Below, one piece after another: positions 1 through 9,456 of a DNA stretch of 39,689 bases. The notes below the pieces were generated by a model, which saw only the letters and a program-made list of their open reading frames with translations, made no database searches and was not told where the DNA came from. Numbering within the stretch: the first letter of the stretch is position 1; each line of letters opens with the position of its first letter. Origin of the DNA: Armatimonadota bacterium (lineage in GTDB: Bacteria > Armatimonadota > Fervidibacteria > Fervidibacterales > Thermosaccharophagaceae); NCBI GenBank assembly GCA_025062195.1, contig JANXAS010000029.1, positions 1-39,689 of the forward strand, given 5' to 3'. Both the position numbers and the translations under genes were made by a program.

Positions 1-1
1 A

Positions 2-1195
2 CGCTGGGATAGGGCTTGGAATGCGTGGGAGTGGAATGATTTTGGCACGGATGAGTTCATCCGCTTTTGCAGGGTTGTGGGGTGCGAACCATACATATGT
101 GTCAATGCTGGTGAGGGTTATGCTGACGAGGCTGCTGAGTGGGTTGAGTATTGCAATGGCTCACCTGATACGCGCTGGGGGAGTTTGAGGGCACGCTATG
201 GCAACAGGGAACCATACAAGGTGCGCTACTTCGGCATCGGAAACGAGATGTATGGCAATTGGCAGCTTGGGCACCTTGATGCCATCAAGTATGCGCTCAA
301 GTCAATTGAGTTCGCCCTCTTTATGAAGCGTGTTGACAAGTCAATCAGGCTGATAGAGGTTGGAGTTGATGGTGCAGGGTGGGGTGGTTGGAATGAGAAG
401 GTGGTCAAGATTGCAGGGGCACACTTTGATATGCTCTCTGTGCACTACTACCAGGGCTATAACGCAAATGACGATGTCTCACTAATTTACACTATTGTTG
501 CTTCCGCGCCTGTGCGCATTGAAAGGATGCTCAAGGAGACGGCTAAAATAATTGAGCGCAATAAGCCGGCGGGGAAACGCATAACCATTGCGTTTGACGA
601 ATGGAATGTCTGGATGCCGCATCAAACTGCGCAAGTCGGTTTGGAAGGCTACTATACGCTTCGCGATGCCATATTCGCAGCCGGTGTTTTTCACGCTCTT
701 CACAGGCTTGGCGATATAGTTGAGATGGCTAACTTGGCGCAACTCGTCAATGTCCTTGGGGCAATACGAACAACGCAGACAAAAGTGTTGCTCACACCCA
801 TCTATCACGCCTTTTCAATGTATGTTCACAACACGGGCAATTGGCGCCTTTATTGCGAATATAACTCGCCGAAGCTTTCAGCACCAACAGCTGCAGATGT
901 TGATGCAGTTGACATTAGCGCAACTTTGAGTGCGGACGGAAGGAAACTGTTCGTGGCAGCTATTAACCGTCACCCGGAGATGAATGCAAGGTTGCATATT
1001 GCAATTGAGGGCTTTAAGCCGAGGGAGGGCGTATGGCTTGAGTTGATGACGAGCGCTTCTTTTAACGACGCAAACAAATTTGAATCGCCAGATGTGGTTA
1101 AACCGCGCAAAGAGCGCCTATCGCTGAGCGATGCTTGCAAATTCACCCTGCCAAAGCATTCAATTGCCATACTCCAATTTGAGGCAAGCTCATAA
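2..1195 (+). CDS. alpha-L-arabinofuranosidase, GH51 family (5' end missing)
   Basis: Retaining glycosidase that releases terminal L-arabinofuranose from arabinoxylan, arabinan or arabino-oligosaccharides. The frame is open to the left edge (it reads RWDRAWNAWEWNDFGTDEF before the first GTG at 77), so about 100 N-terminal residues of a usual 500-residue enzyme lie outside the window. Visible GH51 landmarks are the GTDEF segment, EPYICVNAG, the acid/base motif GIGNEMYGNW (Glu codon 245-247) and the nucleophile motif AFDEWNVW (Glu codon 599-601). The C-terminal third is the expected beta-sandwich, ending with a typical short 'HSIAILQF' strand. No signal peptide can be judged because the start is missing. 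GH51 enzymes are often cytoplasmic and act on imported oligosaccharides. Both catalytic residues are intact. The family call is firm; the exact substrate is inferred. Confidence 0.93.
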   Translation, partial: RWDRAWNAWEWNDFGTDEFIRFCRVVGCEPYICVNAGEGYADEAAEWVEYCNGSPDTRWGSLRARYGNREPYKVRYFGIGNEMYGNWQLGHLDAIKYALKSIEFALFMKRVDKSIRLIEVGVDGAGWGGWNEKVVKIAGAHFDMLSVHYYQGYNANDDVSLIYTIVASAPVRIERMLKETAKIIERNKPAGKRITIAFDEWNVWMPHQTAQVGLEGYYTLRDAIFAAGVFHALHRLGDIVEMANLAQLVNVLGAIRTTQTKVLLTPIYHAFSMYVHNTGNWRLYCEYNSPKLSAPTAADVDAVDISATLSADGRKLFVAAINRHPEMNARLHIAIEGFKPREGVWLELMTSASFNDANKFESPDVVKPRKERLSLSDACKFTLPKHSIAILQFEASS

Positions 1196-1502
1196 ATTTG
1201 TCTGTCTCTCACTCGCGCTGCGAGCGCGGCTTTAAAGTCCGATTGTTAAGATGATGTGCAAGCTGCAAGTGATGATAGAGGCGTATGAATGCGCCAAAAA
1301 GGTTCGTGCGGACTTCTTTCGCCACCGCTTTCGCATTGCTTTGCAATATTCGCATTACTACCAAAACAATTCGTGCAGCCAACTGCAGCCTGTAATTGAT
1401 GGCGGAAGTTTTTGGGCTGAATCTGTTCCGATAATATCCGATCATAAAGGTGGGTGAAAAGCCATACGGGTTATGCACACCACAAATGAGAGGTGAGCAT
1501 GA
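1196..1502. other. intergenic region with a small hairpin
   Basis: Non-coding gap between the arabinofuranosidase and cstA genes. A perfect 6-bp stem with a 3-nt loop (CGCGCT-GCG-AGCGCG, 1214-1228) lies 19 bases after the GH51 stop and is followed by GCTTTAAAG. It could be a weak terminator, but there is no real T tract. I see no further convincing element in the rest of the gap. Confidence 0.4.
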
Positions 1503-3212
1503 GTGAATGCAGGCACTGTGAGCTTGCTTTGTGCGGTGGCATTCTTAGCTGCATACATAATCTACGGGCGTTTTCTCGGAAGGAAAGTCTTTTCACTCCG
1601 TGAGGATACAGCAACACCGGCGCATGAATTGAACGATGGCGTTGACTATGTTCCGACTCCACCAGCAATTCTTTTTGGGCATCACTTCGCATCAATTGCT
1701 GGTCTTGGTCCCATCATCGGACCTGCAATCGCAGCAATCTGGGGATGGCTCCCAGCACTGCTGTGGATAATCTTTGGGACGATCTTTGTCGGAGCCGTCC
1801 ATGACATGAGCGTCCTTTCCACATCAATTCGGCATGGCGCCCGTTCAATTGGTGATATAGCTGTTCAAGTCATAGGGAAAAGAGCGCGCCTTCTCTTCTT
1901 GGCTTTCATCTTCTTTGCCCTGTCGCTTGCTATGGGTGTCTTTGTGCTTCAGATCTCAAAACTGTTTGCGCCACCGCTACCTAACGAATGGTCAGTCCCC
2001 GAGGCGGTCTTTCCGAGCATCGCATTGATTGCTCTCGCTGTCGCGTTCGGCACACTGCGCAACATCTATGGCATCAACCTGACAATGCTTACATGCATCG
2101 GCTTTCTCCTCATGATGCTTTGCGTTATCGTTGGGACTCAAATGCCAATAACTGAAATCCTTGGTTTTAAGATGACACCGGAGCTTTGGAGTTATGCGCT
2201 GCTTGCATATGCATATGTGGCATCGCTTCTCCCAGTTTGGCTGCTCCTTCAGCCAAGGGACTATCTCAATTCGTATCTGCTTTATTTGGGAATGACACTG
2301 CTATTTGTTGGGATCGTTCTTTGGAGACCGCAAATTGCAGCCCCAGCGATAAATCAAAATGTGCCAGACCCAAAGCCGCTCTTCCCGTTGCTATTTATCA
2401 CTGTGGCTTGTGGTGCTGTCTCAGGATTTCATTCCCTTGTCTCATCGGGGACAACCGCAAAGCAGCTTGATAAGGAGACACATGCCATCCCTGTTGCCTA
2501 TGGAGGTATGCTCACCGAAGGTATGTTGGCTGTGCTTGTCCTGATGGCTTGCGTAGCCGGCTTCGGCGCATATGAGGAATGGGTCAAGCATTACACATCG
2601 CACAAACAAGCTGGCAACTCGGGCTTGCTCAATTTCATCTCCGGCGCTTCAAATGTGCTCTTGCATGTTGGCATACCTGTGGGCGCTGGCAAAGTTTTGA
2701 TCGCAACTGTAGCAGTCAGCTTCGCGCTGACGACGCTTGACACTGCAACAAGACTGCTTCGATACAATATTGAGGAGATCGCTCAAAGCCTTCACATCAC
2801 GCCGCTAACAAATCGCTACATTTCAAGCCTCGTTGCAGTTGCGGCTATAGGCTTCTTTGCGCTGCTTCGCGTTGGTGGCAAGCCAGTGGGTCTTGTGCTA
2901 TGGCAACTATTCGGCGCCTCAAATCAACTGCTTGCTGCCCTTGCGCTTCTCACCGTCACACTTTACCTTCGCCGGCTTGGCAGACAGACTGTTTTTACGC
3001 TTTTGCCGATGGTGTTCATGTGCGCCGTCACAATAAGCGCTCTTGTGACAAGCCTGTTTACCTTCATAAGTGAAAGAAACATACCGCTGCTTATCGTTGA
3101 TGCATGTCTTCTCGTCCTTGCTGGATGGCTAATTGTGGAGGCTATCATTTCAGCAGTTGTAACAAGCACGACTTTAAAGCCAACTTGCGGGGGCAAAAAT
3201 TCGTCCCAATAA
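1503..3212 (+). CDS. cstA: CstA/BtsT-family carbon starvation transporter
   Basis: Polytopic inner-membrane carrier of the CstA family, whose members import pyruvate or peptides during carbon limitation. The 569-residue product shows the family's N-terminal signature: YGRFLGRKVF, then PTPPAILFGHHFASIAGLGP (about residues 50-70), then GPAIAAIWGW and VHDMSVLSTSIRHG. About fifteen hydrophobic segments follow, with SGFHSLVSSGTTAKQL around residue 310. GTG 1503 is preceded by GAGGTG at 1489-1494 with 8-nt spacing. The usual E. coli CstA is about 700 residues; this is a shorter version of the kind common in other phyla. No small YbdD-like partner gene is adjacent. Substrate specificity (pyruvate or peptides) cannot be read from the sequence. 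Confidence 0.92.
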   Translation: MNAGTVSLLCAVAFLAAYIIYGRFLGRKVFSLREDTATPAHELNDGVDYVPTPPAILFGHHFASIAGLGPIIGPAIAAIWGWLPALLWIIFGTIFVGAVHDMSVLSTSIRHGARSIGDIAVQVIGKRARLLFLAFIFFALSLAMGVFVLQISKLFAPPLPNEWSVPEAVFPSIALIALAVAFGTLRNIYGINLTMLTCIGFLLMMLCVIVGTQMPITEILGFKMTPELWSYALLAYAYVASLLPVWLLLQPRDYLNSYLLYLGMTLLFVGIVLWRPQIAAPAINQNVPDPKPLFPLLFITVACGAVSGFHSLVSSGTTAKQLDKETHAIPVAYGGMLTEGMLAVLVLMACVAGFGAYEEWVKHYTSHKQAGNSGLLNFISGASNVLLHVGIPVGAGKVLIATVAVSFALTTLDTATRLLRYNIEEIAQSLHITPLTNRYISSLVAVAAIGFFALLRVGGKPVGLVLWQLFGASNQLLAALALLTVTLYLRRLGRQTVFTLLPMVFMCAVTISALVTSLFTFISERNIPLLIVDACLLVLAGWLIVEAIISAVVTSTTLKPTCGGKNSSQ

Positions 3213-3319
3213 TTTGACGGGCTTACTCTGCACCCTTGGAGGGCATAAACACATTTCGAAGCACAATCCAACACAATCTAATTGGCATGAACGGGTTGGC
3301 GGTGGACTGTCGCTAAATG

Positions 3320-3355
3320 ACGATGGATTTTCGATGAACGATGGATTTTCGGTGA
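3320..3355. repeat. 18-bp tandem duplication
   Basis: Two adjacent copies of ACGATGGATTTTCGATGA and ACGATGGATTTTCGGTGA, differing at one base, in the gap between cstA and the CBM9/DUF5916 gene. Probably replication slippage; no function is evident. Confidence 0.75.
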
Positions 3356-3462
3356 TTCAAAAATGGTGGTCAGCAGGCTGTATCACCGTTATGCTCTCAC
3401 CTTGTGGCTATTTATGCTTTGAACGAACTTTGCAACTCCTAAACAGATGATGGTGAGCAAAC

Positions 3463-5580
3463 ATGTGCGAGGATGATGAACGGCATTGCTACCGGGAGCG
3501 TGAATTATCTCGCTCAAAATTAATAGCTCTACACATTGCTGCTGCTATTGTGGGTCTGATCCAAATTAGTATGTGTATCCCTCATGAGCGCCCACCATTT
3601 GAAGTTGTTGGTGTGAATGAACGATATGAGCTTGTCGTCCCAACAGTTAACGAGCATCCAAAAGTTGATGGGGATCTTGTGGAATCTGTGTGGGGAATTT
3701 CTGCGCGCGCAAGCGGTTTCAAGCAGGTCTTTCCATATCGCGGCATGCCTGCATCAAGGGAGACAACAGTCTTTGTAATTGCCACAAAAGATGCTTTGCA
3801 TTTTGCCTTTAGGTGCGCCATCGGAAAGAAAGAAAACATGCGCGCTTACGAAACGAGATACGATGCAGACATGCACGGTGATGAGCGAGTGACAATCTCC
3901 CTGGATACTATGCACACGCATGAGCGCACATTTGAATTCACAGTCAACGCTCGTGGCACAAAGTCAGACAGCAGATTTGGCAACAGGCAGTGGAATGGGA
4001 ACTGGGATGCTGCAGTTGTTGTCTTGGAGAACGAATGGGTTGCCGAAATCTCAATTCCCTATTCCATACTCACATATGACCCTAAGGTCAAAAGTTGGGG
4101 GATTAATTTTTGGCGCTACATAAGCGAAACGCAGGAGTTAAGCGGATGGGCGTTTCATCCCGATAGGTCGTTTGATGAGCGATATATGCCGCATATAGTC
4201 GGGATGCCGATAAGGAGCGCAGGTGGCAGCGCTAACGAGTTAAAACTTCAGAACAAATTTTTCACGGTCGCCAAATACGATGCCGATGAGGGTGGAATAG
4301 GGAACATGTATGGCTTGGATGGCGAATGGGTGATACGCACGAATGCTTCGCTCAGGTTTGTAATGAAGCCTGATTTCAGCGAGGCTGAGGAGGCTTTTGA
4401 GAGCATTGATGTGACATATGTTGAGCAATTCCTTCCGGAGAAGAGGGAGTTCTTTGTTCAAGGGGGCGAATTCTTTGGCGATGTTTCACCCACTCTGTTT
4501 TACTCGCGCCGTATAAGAAGATTTGATGCGGGCATAAAGCTCACCGGCACATTGAGGGCAACGCGATTTGGTGTGCTGACGACACACGACTTCAAAGATG
4601 GTAAGCATAGCGTTGCCTTGAACATCAACCACACCCCAAACACGACCACAAGACTGTCAGTCGGCTATGTTGATGCGCTGTTTGGTGACGGACAAAATCG
4701 CGGTTTTTGTGCCGAGGGAAGAATACGCTTTGGCAAGCAGGGTCGTTTTTCACTCTCGGGCGAATATGCGCGCCATTTCTCATCGGAAGAAAAGAGGGAT
4801 GGCGACTCGCTTGGAGCGAGGCTGCGTTACTATGACGGGCGTTGGTCAGCGTTCGTTGGCTACTCTCAAGTTTCGCCGAATTTTAATCCCCTGCTCGGTT
4901 ATGCTCCAAGAAGGGATTTCAAGCAATGGTCATTCAGCTTGAGCAGGGATTTTCAACCGAGGCAGCAATCCAAATATCGCGGTGCCAACATATGGATGCG
5001 CTACGGATTTGGTGAAACATTTTCTGGGGCGTTCTTCAACCGCTCCTATGGCTGTGGGTTTAATATCACGCTCCTTAATCACTTGAACTTTGGCATGAGC
5101 TTCAACAGGAACAAGCATGCTGAGTATCACATCCGAAGAGAGCCATTTGATGATCACTCCTTAACCATGTGGGCATCACTTGGTGGCAATAGACCTTTCC
5201 GTTGGAGCGGCAACTATACGATGGGGAGAGCATTTGACGGACATTACCGGCAGCATTCACTTTCGTTCAGTTGGACAAAGCCAGATGGCAGTTGGCGCAT
5301 ACTGTGCGAATGGTCTCAGAGGAGACATCAACTTCACGGCGGACAAAGACAAAAGGTGCGGTCAATTGAATTGAACTTGACTCGCATCTTGAGCAGGGAT
5401 AAATGGTTTACCTTGCGTTACTTCCACAGGGGTGGCGATTACAGGGTGGACAACTTTGCGATGGCATTCAGAATAAAGCGAGAGAGCGGCGAGGAGCTTT
5501 ATCTCATTCTTGGAGACCCAAGAGCAAGCAAATTCCGAAAAGCTTTCATTGTTAAATGGATCTTCCCGTTCGCGTTTTGA
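3463..5580 (+). CDS. CBM9-like/DUF5916 outer-membrane protein
   Basis: Predicted exported protein of 705 residues. A hydrophobic segment at about residues 20-37 acts as a late signal peptide. A CBM9-like carbohydrate-binding sandwich follows at about residues 60-230; visible family features are PKVDGDLVESVW, LHFAFRC, DERVTISLDT, FEFTVNARG and WVAEISIPYS. The rest (about 250-705) has the alternating aromatic/polar strands and EFFVQGGEFF segment of DUF5916, which is thought to form an outer-membrane barrel. The protein probably binds polysaccharide, or its breakdown products, at the cell surface, fitting the GH51 and esterase-like neighbours. ATG 3463 is preceded by GGTGAGC. A protein of this type implies a second membrane. 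The domain call is strong; the molecular role is unknown in the family. Confidence 0.85.
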   Translation: MCEDDERHCYRERELSRSKLIALHIAAAIVGLIQISMCIPHERPPFEVVGVNERYELVVPTVNEHPKVDGDLVESVWGISARASGFKQVFPYRGMPASRETTVFVIATKDALHFAFRCAIGKKENMRAYETRYDADMHGDERVTISLDTMHTHERTFEFTVNARGTKSDSRFGNRQWNGNWDAAVVVLENEWVAEISIPYSILTYDPKVKSWGINFWRYISETQELSGWAFHPDRSFDERYMPHIVGMPIRSAGGSANELKLQNKFFTVAKYDADEGGIGNMYGLDGEWVIRTNASLRFVMKPDFSEAEEAFESIDVTYVEQFLPEKREFFVQGGEFFGDVSPTLFYSRRIRRFDAGIKLTGTLRATRFGVLTTHDFKDGKHSVALNINHTPNTTTRLSVGYVDALFGDGQNRGFCAEGRIRFGKQGRFSLSGEYARHFSSEEKRDGDSLGARLRYYDGRWSAFVGYSQVSPNFNPLLGYAPRRDFKQWSFSLSRDFQPRQQSKYRGANIWMRYGFGETFSGAFFNRSYGCGFNITLLNHLNFGMSFNRNKHAEYHIRREPFDDHSLTMWASLGGNRPFRWSGNYTMGRAFDGHYRQHSLSFSWTKPDGSWRILCEWSQRRHQLHGGQRQKVRSIELNLTRILSRDKWFTLRYFHRGGDYRVDNFAMAFRIKRESGEELYLILGDPRASKFRKAFIVKWIFPFAF

Positions 5581-5630
5581 AGCCGAGAATGGGTGATCAG
5601 AAAAAGCAACATTTGCATCTCTCATAACTG

Positions 5631-5661
5631 TTTCAAGCCCGTTTAATGCAAACTGTATAAT
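5631..5661 (+). promoter_or_regulatory. candidate sigma70-type promoter of the esterase-like gene
   Basis: A perfect TATAAT at 5656-5661 lies 68 bases upstream of the ATG at 5730. The best -35 is weak (TTTCAA at 5631-5636, 19-bp spacer). It suggests the hydrolase is transcribed separately from the DUF5916 gene. Confidence 0.4.
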
Positions 5662-5729
5662 GATTCACTCTTCTTTGGCTCACAAGCGGTGGTGGCTAAA
5701 TGTAATCAAAAAGTGTGGGTGATGGCGAG

Positions 5730-7682
5730 ATGACGATAAGAGAGTATCTCTCCCATGAGGCAATTAAGATAACAGAAAATGCACTGAAGGATTTCACGAG
5801 CAAAGAAGCCTTCCACAAATTGCTTCCAATGAAAAGGATGCAATTTCTTGAGATGATGGGTCTTTCGGATTTACCACCACATCATGAGCGTCCTCCAGTT
5901 AAGGCTGTCACTACTGGCGTTTTGGACAAGGGACTCTATCGCATACATAAGCTCTACTACGAGAGCATACCAAATCTTTTCGTCACAGCTAACCTGTATA
6001 TGCCAAAGAGGGATGGCAGAGCTCCATTCCCAGCAGTGCTGTATTTTTGCGGGCACTCCCAAAATCAGAAATGGCATTATCAAGCTCACCCAAGACACTT
6101 TGCGCAACTCGGCTTTGTCTGCCTAATCGTTGAGACTATTCAACTTGGCGAAGTGCAAGGTTATCATCACGGTTGCTATAGAGAGGGTTGGTTTCATTGG
6201 TATAGTCGTGGCTATACGCCTGCGGGTGTTGAACTGCTGAATGCAATTCGTGCCATTGATTTTCTGACACAGCTTGACGAAGTTGACAGGGACAAGATTG
6301 GAGCAACCGGGATATCAGGTGGCGGTGCAACAACTTGGTGGGTTGCAGCTGCCGATGAACGAGTCAAGGTGGCTGCACCTGTGTGTGCAACTGCGACCTT
6401 GGCATCACACATTTACGATAAGACGATTGATGGGCACTGCGATTGCATGTGGTGGATTAACACATACCTTTGGGACTTAGCCGATGTAGGCGCTTTGATT
6501 GCACCAAGGGCGTTAATGATAGCCTCTTCGGATAGAGATGCCATCTTCACAATCCAGTCAATCCGAAAGGTGTATTCACAACTTAAACGCCTATACGAGA
6601 TGCTTGGAGTTGCTGATAATTTAAGGCTTGTTGAGACTCCGGGTGCACATTCATATCACAGAATTTCGCGCACCTCCATATTCTCTTGGTTCATGAAGCA
6701 CCTTCAAGGTCGGGAGATACCGCCAGAGCAAGTGGAAGACATTGATGAATCAAATGAACGCATTGAGCCAATTGAGGCACTGCGAGTGTATGTTGATGGT
6801 GAGCCGAAGGGCAATCGTGTTAGGACAATACAGGACGACTTCATCAAGCTGGCAGAGCCGCCGAAGATTGATTCGGAAGCCGACCTAAGGCGCGTTCGCG
6901 AGAAGGTGGTGAGCGAACTCAAGCGAAAGACATTCAATGCCTTCCCTAAGGAACCACCGCCGTTGGACTTGAAAGTGGAGTTTGAATTCGCCCATGATGG
7001 TGCCACCGGGTGTAGATTCGCATTCACATCGGAAGAGGGTTGGCGCTTACATGGCACATTGGTCATTTCCAGAGGCGCTAAACAGCCTGCACCGGCGATA
7101 ATAGCGCCGCGCAACCCGCTTGAAGGGCGAAACGAAACGGAGAGTTTCTTGGGGCGCATTAATGTGCCTTATGCTAAAGTCGTTGTGGAATTGCGCGGCA
7201 CCGGTGACACTGCATGGGGAGAGGAATTGCAGTGGCACATAAGAAGGGCTGCTGCGTGGACTGGTCGCACCATCGCGAGCATGCGTGTATATGATTTGCT
7301 TCGTGCGCTTGAGGCTGCAAGATCACTGCCACAGGTTGATGCAAACTCAATAGCTATCGCTGCTCGCGGTGAAATGGCTGCAGTGGCTTTGTATGCAGCC
7401 CTGCTTGATGGGCGGGTGAGGACACTTATATTGCAATCTCCGCCAGCAACACAAAACGCGCCGAGCAGCCGAGATGGTCGCGGACAGGCAATTGAAATGC
7501 TCAATTGCTTGCAAATAACCGATCTGCCACAAGTCGCCGGATTGCTATACCCAACTGAAATCGTCTTCGTTGGTGACATGCCGAATAGCTACTTGTGGGC
7601 AAAGGAGTTATACGGTAAGCTCGGCTCACCACATAAGTTCATTTTTGTGCACGAAGTTTCCGGGTGGAAGCCATCGCTGTAA
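5730..7682 (+). CDS. alpha/beta hydrolase, acetylxylan-esterase-like
   Basis: Serine hydrolase of the AXE1/dienelactone-hydrolase type, with an intact triad in the first 330 residues. The nucleophile elbow GISGGG gives Ser196, SSDRDAIF gives Asp268 or Asp270, and PGAHSYH gives His307 (numbered from ATG 5730). The YFCGHSQN segment resembles an oxyanion-hole strand. The second half (about 380-650) looks like a further degenerate hydrolase-type domain: it has a beta-rich start (FAFTSEEGWRLHGTLV) and VVVELRGTGDT, but AARGEMAA replaces a GxSxG elbow, so it is probably structural. A GTG at 5715 lies in frame, but the ATG at 5730 has GGTGAT at 5718-5723, 6 nt away, and is preferred. There is no clear signal peptide. 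It may deacetylate xylan-derived oligosaccharides; a peptidase role cannot be excluded. Confidence 0.8.
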   Translation: MTIREYLSHEAIKITENALKDFTSKEAFHKLLPMKRMQFLEMMGLSDLPPHHERPPVKAVTTGVLDKGLYRIHKLYYESIPNLFVTANLYMPKRDGRAPFPAVLYFCGHSQNQKWHYQAHPRHFAQLGFVCLIVETIQLGEVQGYHHGCYREGWFHWYSRGYTPAGVELLNAIRAIDFLTQLDEVDRDKIGATGISGGGATTWWVAAADERVKVAAPVCATATLASHIYDKTIDGHCDCMWWINTYLWDLADVGALIAPRALMIASSDRDAIFTIQSIRKVYSQLKRLYEMLGVADNLRLVETPGAHSYHRISRTSIFSWFMKHLQGREIPPEQVEDIDESNERIEPIEALRVYVDGEPKGNRVRTIQDDFIKLAEPPKIDSEADLRRVREKVVSELKRKTFNAFPKEPPPLDLKVEFEFAHDGATGCRFAFTSEEGWRLHGTLVISRGAKQPAPAIIAPRNPLEGRNETESFLGRINVPYAKVVVELRGTGDTAWGEELQWHIRRAAAWTGRTIASMRVYDLLRALEAARSLPQVDANSIAIAARGEMAAVALYAALLDGRVRTLILQSPPATQNAPSSRDGRGQAIEMLNCLQITDLPQVAGLLYPTEIVFVGDMPNSYLWAKELYGKLGSPHKFIFVHEVSGWKPSL

Positions 7683-7702
7683 TATCATTTGTGGCTTCTT
7701 AG

Positions 7703-7820
7703 CTTATCCATGACGGTCGTTTAAGTTTCGCCACCCAAAAGGAGCATGGCTACATGGGGGTTTTTGTCGTTTCATGATTCAGGCGGCAGCCGTGTTGCTT
7801 TGATTTTCTGAGATGGTGTA
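7703..7820. repeat. ~120-bp dispersed repeat, copy A
   Basis: Shares CTTATCC-TGACGGT at its left end and, 49 bases on, GTTTTTGTCGTTTC, then T-ATTCA-GCGGC and TT-CTTTGATTT, in the same order and spacing as copy B at 9176-9300. The middle is more divergent. It lies just upstream of the M20 peptidase gene, in direct orientation relative to copy B. Confidence 0.7.
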
Positions 7821-7880
7821 AGTTGTGCTCTACCTCATCAATAATTTATCACCCCCTGGACTGTGGGAAGGTGGCTTAAT

Positions 7881-9113
7881 ATGCATTTGAGTTGGCGAAA
7901 ACCATTTTCTGCGCTTTTAGCAACCGCTTATGCACTCTCTTTGGTGCTCATCATATGCAAGCTGGGAGCGCAAAATCAACAAAGCCAGCCCTTAGTTGAC
8001 AAGAGCAAACTTAGGGAGACATTCCTTGCGCTTGTGCAAATTGACTCCGGTTCGGAAAATGAGGATGTGATTGGAGAGTGGGTGGCGAAGCGCTTGAGGC
8101 AATGGACTGATGATGTTGAGATTGACGAAGCATGGCGAAAGATTGGCGGGCGTGGCGGAAATGTAATTGCGAGGTTTAAAGGTGACGCACGATTTCCAAC
8201 AGTGCTCTTGAACGCGCATCTTGATACGGTTCTTCCTACGGTCGGAATCAAAGTGATTGAAGATGGAGACATCATTCGCACAGATGGTCGGACAATACTT
8301 GGCGCAGATGATAAAGCTGGTGTGGCAATCATACTTGAAGTCCTTAGCGTGCTTCATAAGTTCAACTTTAGGCATCCTCCAATTGAAGTCGTCTTCACTG
8401 TGCGTGAGGAAAAGGGCTTGCTTGGAGCAAAGGCGCTTGACATGAGCAAGCTAAGGGCAAAGTATGGTCTCGTAATTGACGGGCTGAGCGACCCATCCAC
8501 CATAATTACGAGCATGCCATCACATGACACATTTGAGGTATCGGTAAGCGGAAAGGCTGCACATGCCGGCTTATCACCGGAGCAAGGTGTTAACGCAATA
8601 GTAGTCGCAGCAAGGGCTATTTCAAGGTTGCAGTGGGGCAGGCTTGATAAAGATACGACTTGCAATGTCGGAATCATAAGTGGCGGCAGGGCAACAAATG
8701 TTGTTGCTGACAGTTGCACAGTGTGCGGCGAAATGAGGAGCCACAGCACAAAGCGCCTTGACGAATTGCGCAAACAAATAAGCTGGGCATTTGAAGAAGA
8801 GGCAAAAGCTATGGGCGCATCCGTTAATGTGAAGTTCAAGCGCCTCTACAGCGGCTTCTCAACAAGACACGATTCTCCGGTAGTGCTTGCAGCAATTAAT
8901 GCGCTCAGGCAAATGGGCATAGAGGCGCAATTGAGGAGTATTGAAGCTGGCTCAGACGCAAGCGTATTTTCCGAGAGCGGAATTGAGTGCATCGTCCTTC
9001 CAACTGGTGCTTCAAACATTCACACAGTAAATGAATTCGTTAACCTGAGCAATATGCAACTTTGCGCCGAGTTGCTCCTCCGCACACTTATAAACCTTGC
9101 CCCACCTAAATGA
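7881..9113 (+). CDS. M20 family metallopeptidase, PepT-like, exported
   Basis: Zinc aminopeptidase of the M20 family, closest in motifs to the tripeptidase PepT group. The start chosen is ATG 7881 (410 residues) because AAGGTGG lies just upstream; the in-frame GTG 7863 has no such site. A signal peptide or membrane anchor covers about residues 10-30. Zinc and catalytic motifs are NAHLDTV (His113, Asp115), LGADDKAG (Asp143/144), REEKG (Glu176/177) and the C-terminal SNIHTVNEF. The dimerisation (lid) domain begins near VSVSGKAAHAGLSP. Its role is probably hydrolysis of short peptides outside the cytoplasm. The N-terminal signal is unusual, since PepT proteins are normally cytosolic. The gene is bracketed by two direct copies of a ~120-bp repeat. 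Confidence 0.9.
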   Translation: MHLSWRKPFSALLATAYALSLVLIICKLGAQNQQSQPLVDKSKLRETFLALVQIDSGSENEDVIGEWVAKRLRQWTDDVEIDEAWRKIGGRGGNVIARFKGDARFPTVLLNAHLDTVLPTVGIKVIEDGDIIRTDGRTILGADDKAGVAIILEVLSVLHKFNFRHPPIEVVFTVREEKGLLGAKALDMSKLRAKYGLVIDGLSDPSTIITSMPSHDTFEVSVSGKAAHAGLSPEQGVNAIVVAARAISRLQWGRLDKDTTCNVGIISGGRATNVVADSCTVCGEMRSHSTKRLDELRKQISWAFEEEAKAMGASVNVKFKRLYSGFSTRHDSPVVLAAINALRQMGIEAQLRSIEAGSDASVFSESGIECIVLPTGASNIHTVNEFVNLSNMQLCAELLLRTLINLAPPK

Positions 9114-9175
9114 GGGTGAGATAATTGCTCCACTCCCAAAAATTGGGATAACATCCAACCCGTGCAGTGTTGTGG

Positions 9176-9300
9176 CTTATCCGTGACGGTTGCTCAAACT
9201 CCATCACACACAAGTGATAACGCCCCACGGTGAGAGTTTTTGTCGTTTCGTAATTCAAGCGGCGCCCATGTTACTTTGATTTCTTGCAACGGTATTACAC
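9176..9300. repeat. ~120-bp dispersed repeat, copy B
   Basis: Second copy of the repeat at 7703-7820, with the same conserved blocks: CTTATCCGTGACGGT, then GTTTTTGTCGTTTCG 52 bases on, then TTCAAGCGGCGCCC and TTACTTTGATTT. It lies between the M20 gene and the convergent lysine-rich protein gene. A small hairpin (TCCCAA-AAA-TTGGGA, 9134-9148) sits just before it and may end M20 transcription. Confidence 0.7.
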
Positions 9301-9456
9301 CATTCCGAGGATTGGTATAGCATTGCTATCCTCTCAAGACATACTTCGCAGTGAGACACAAATCAGCGGCACCATCTTTAACAGCACACCGCTAAATTCA
9401 TACGCGCTTTCGTCCATTCATACTATGCCATTTGCGGGTCTGCACGCCGATTATCT

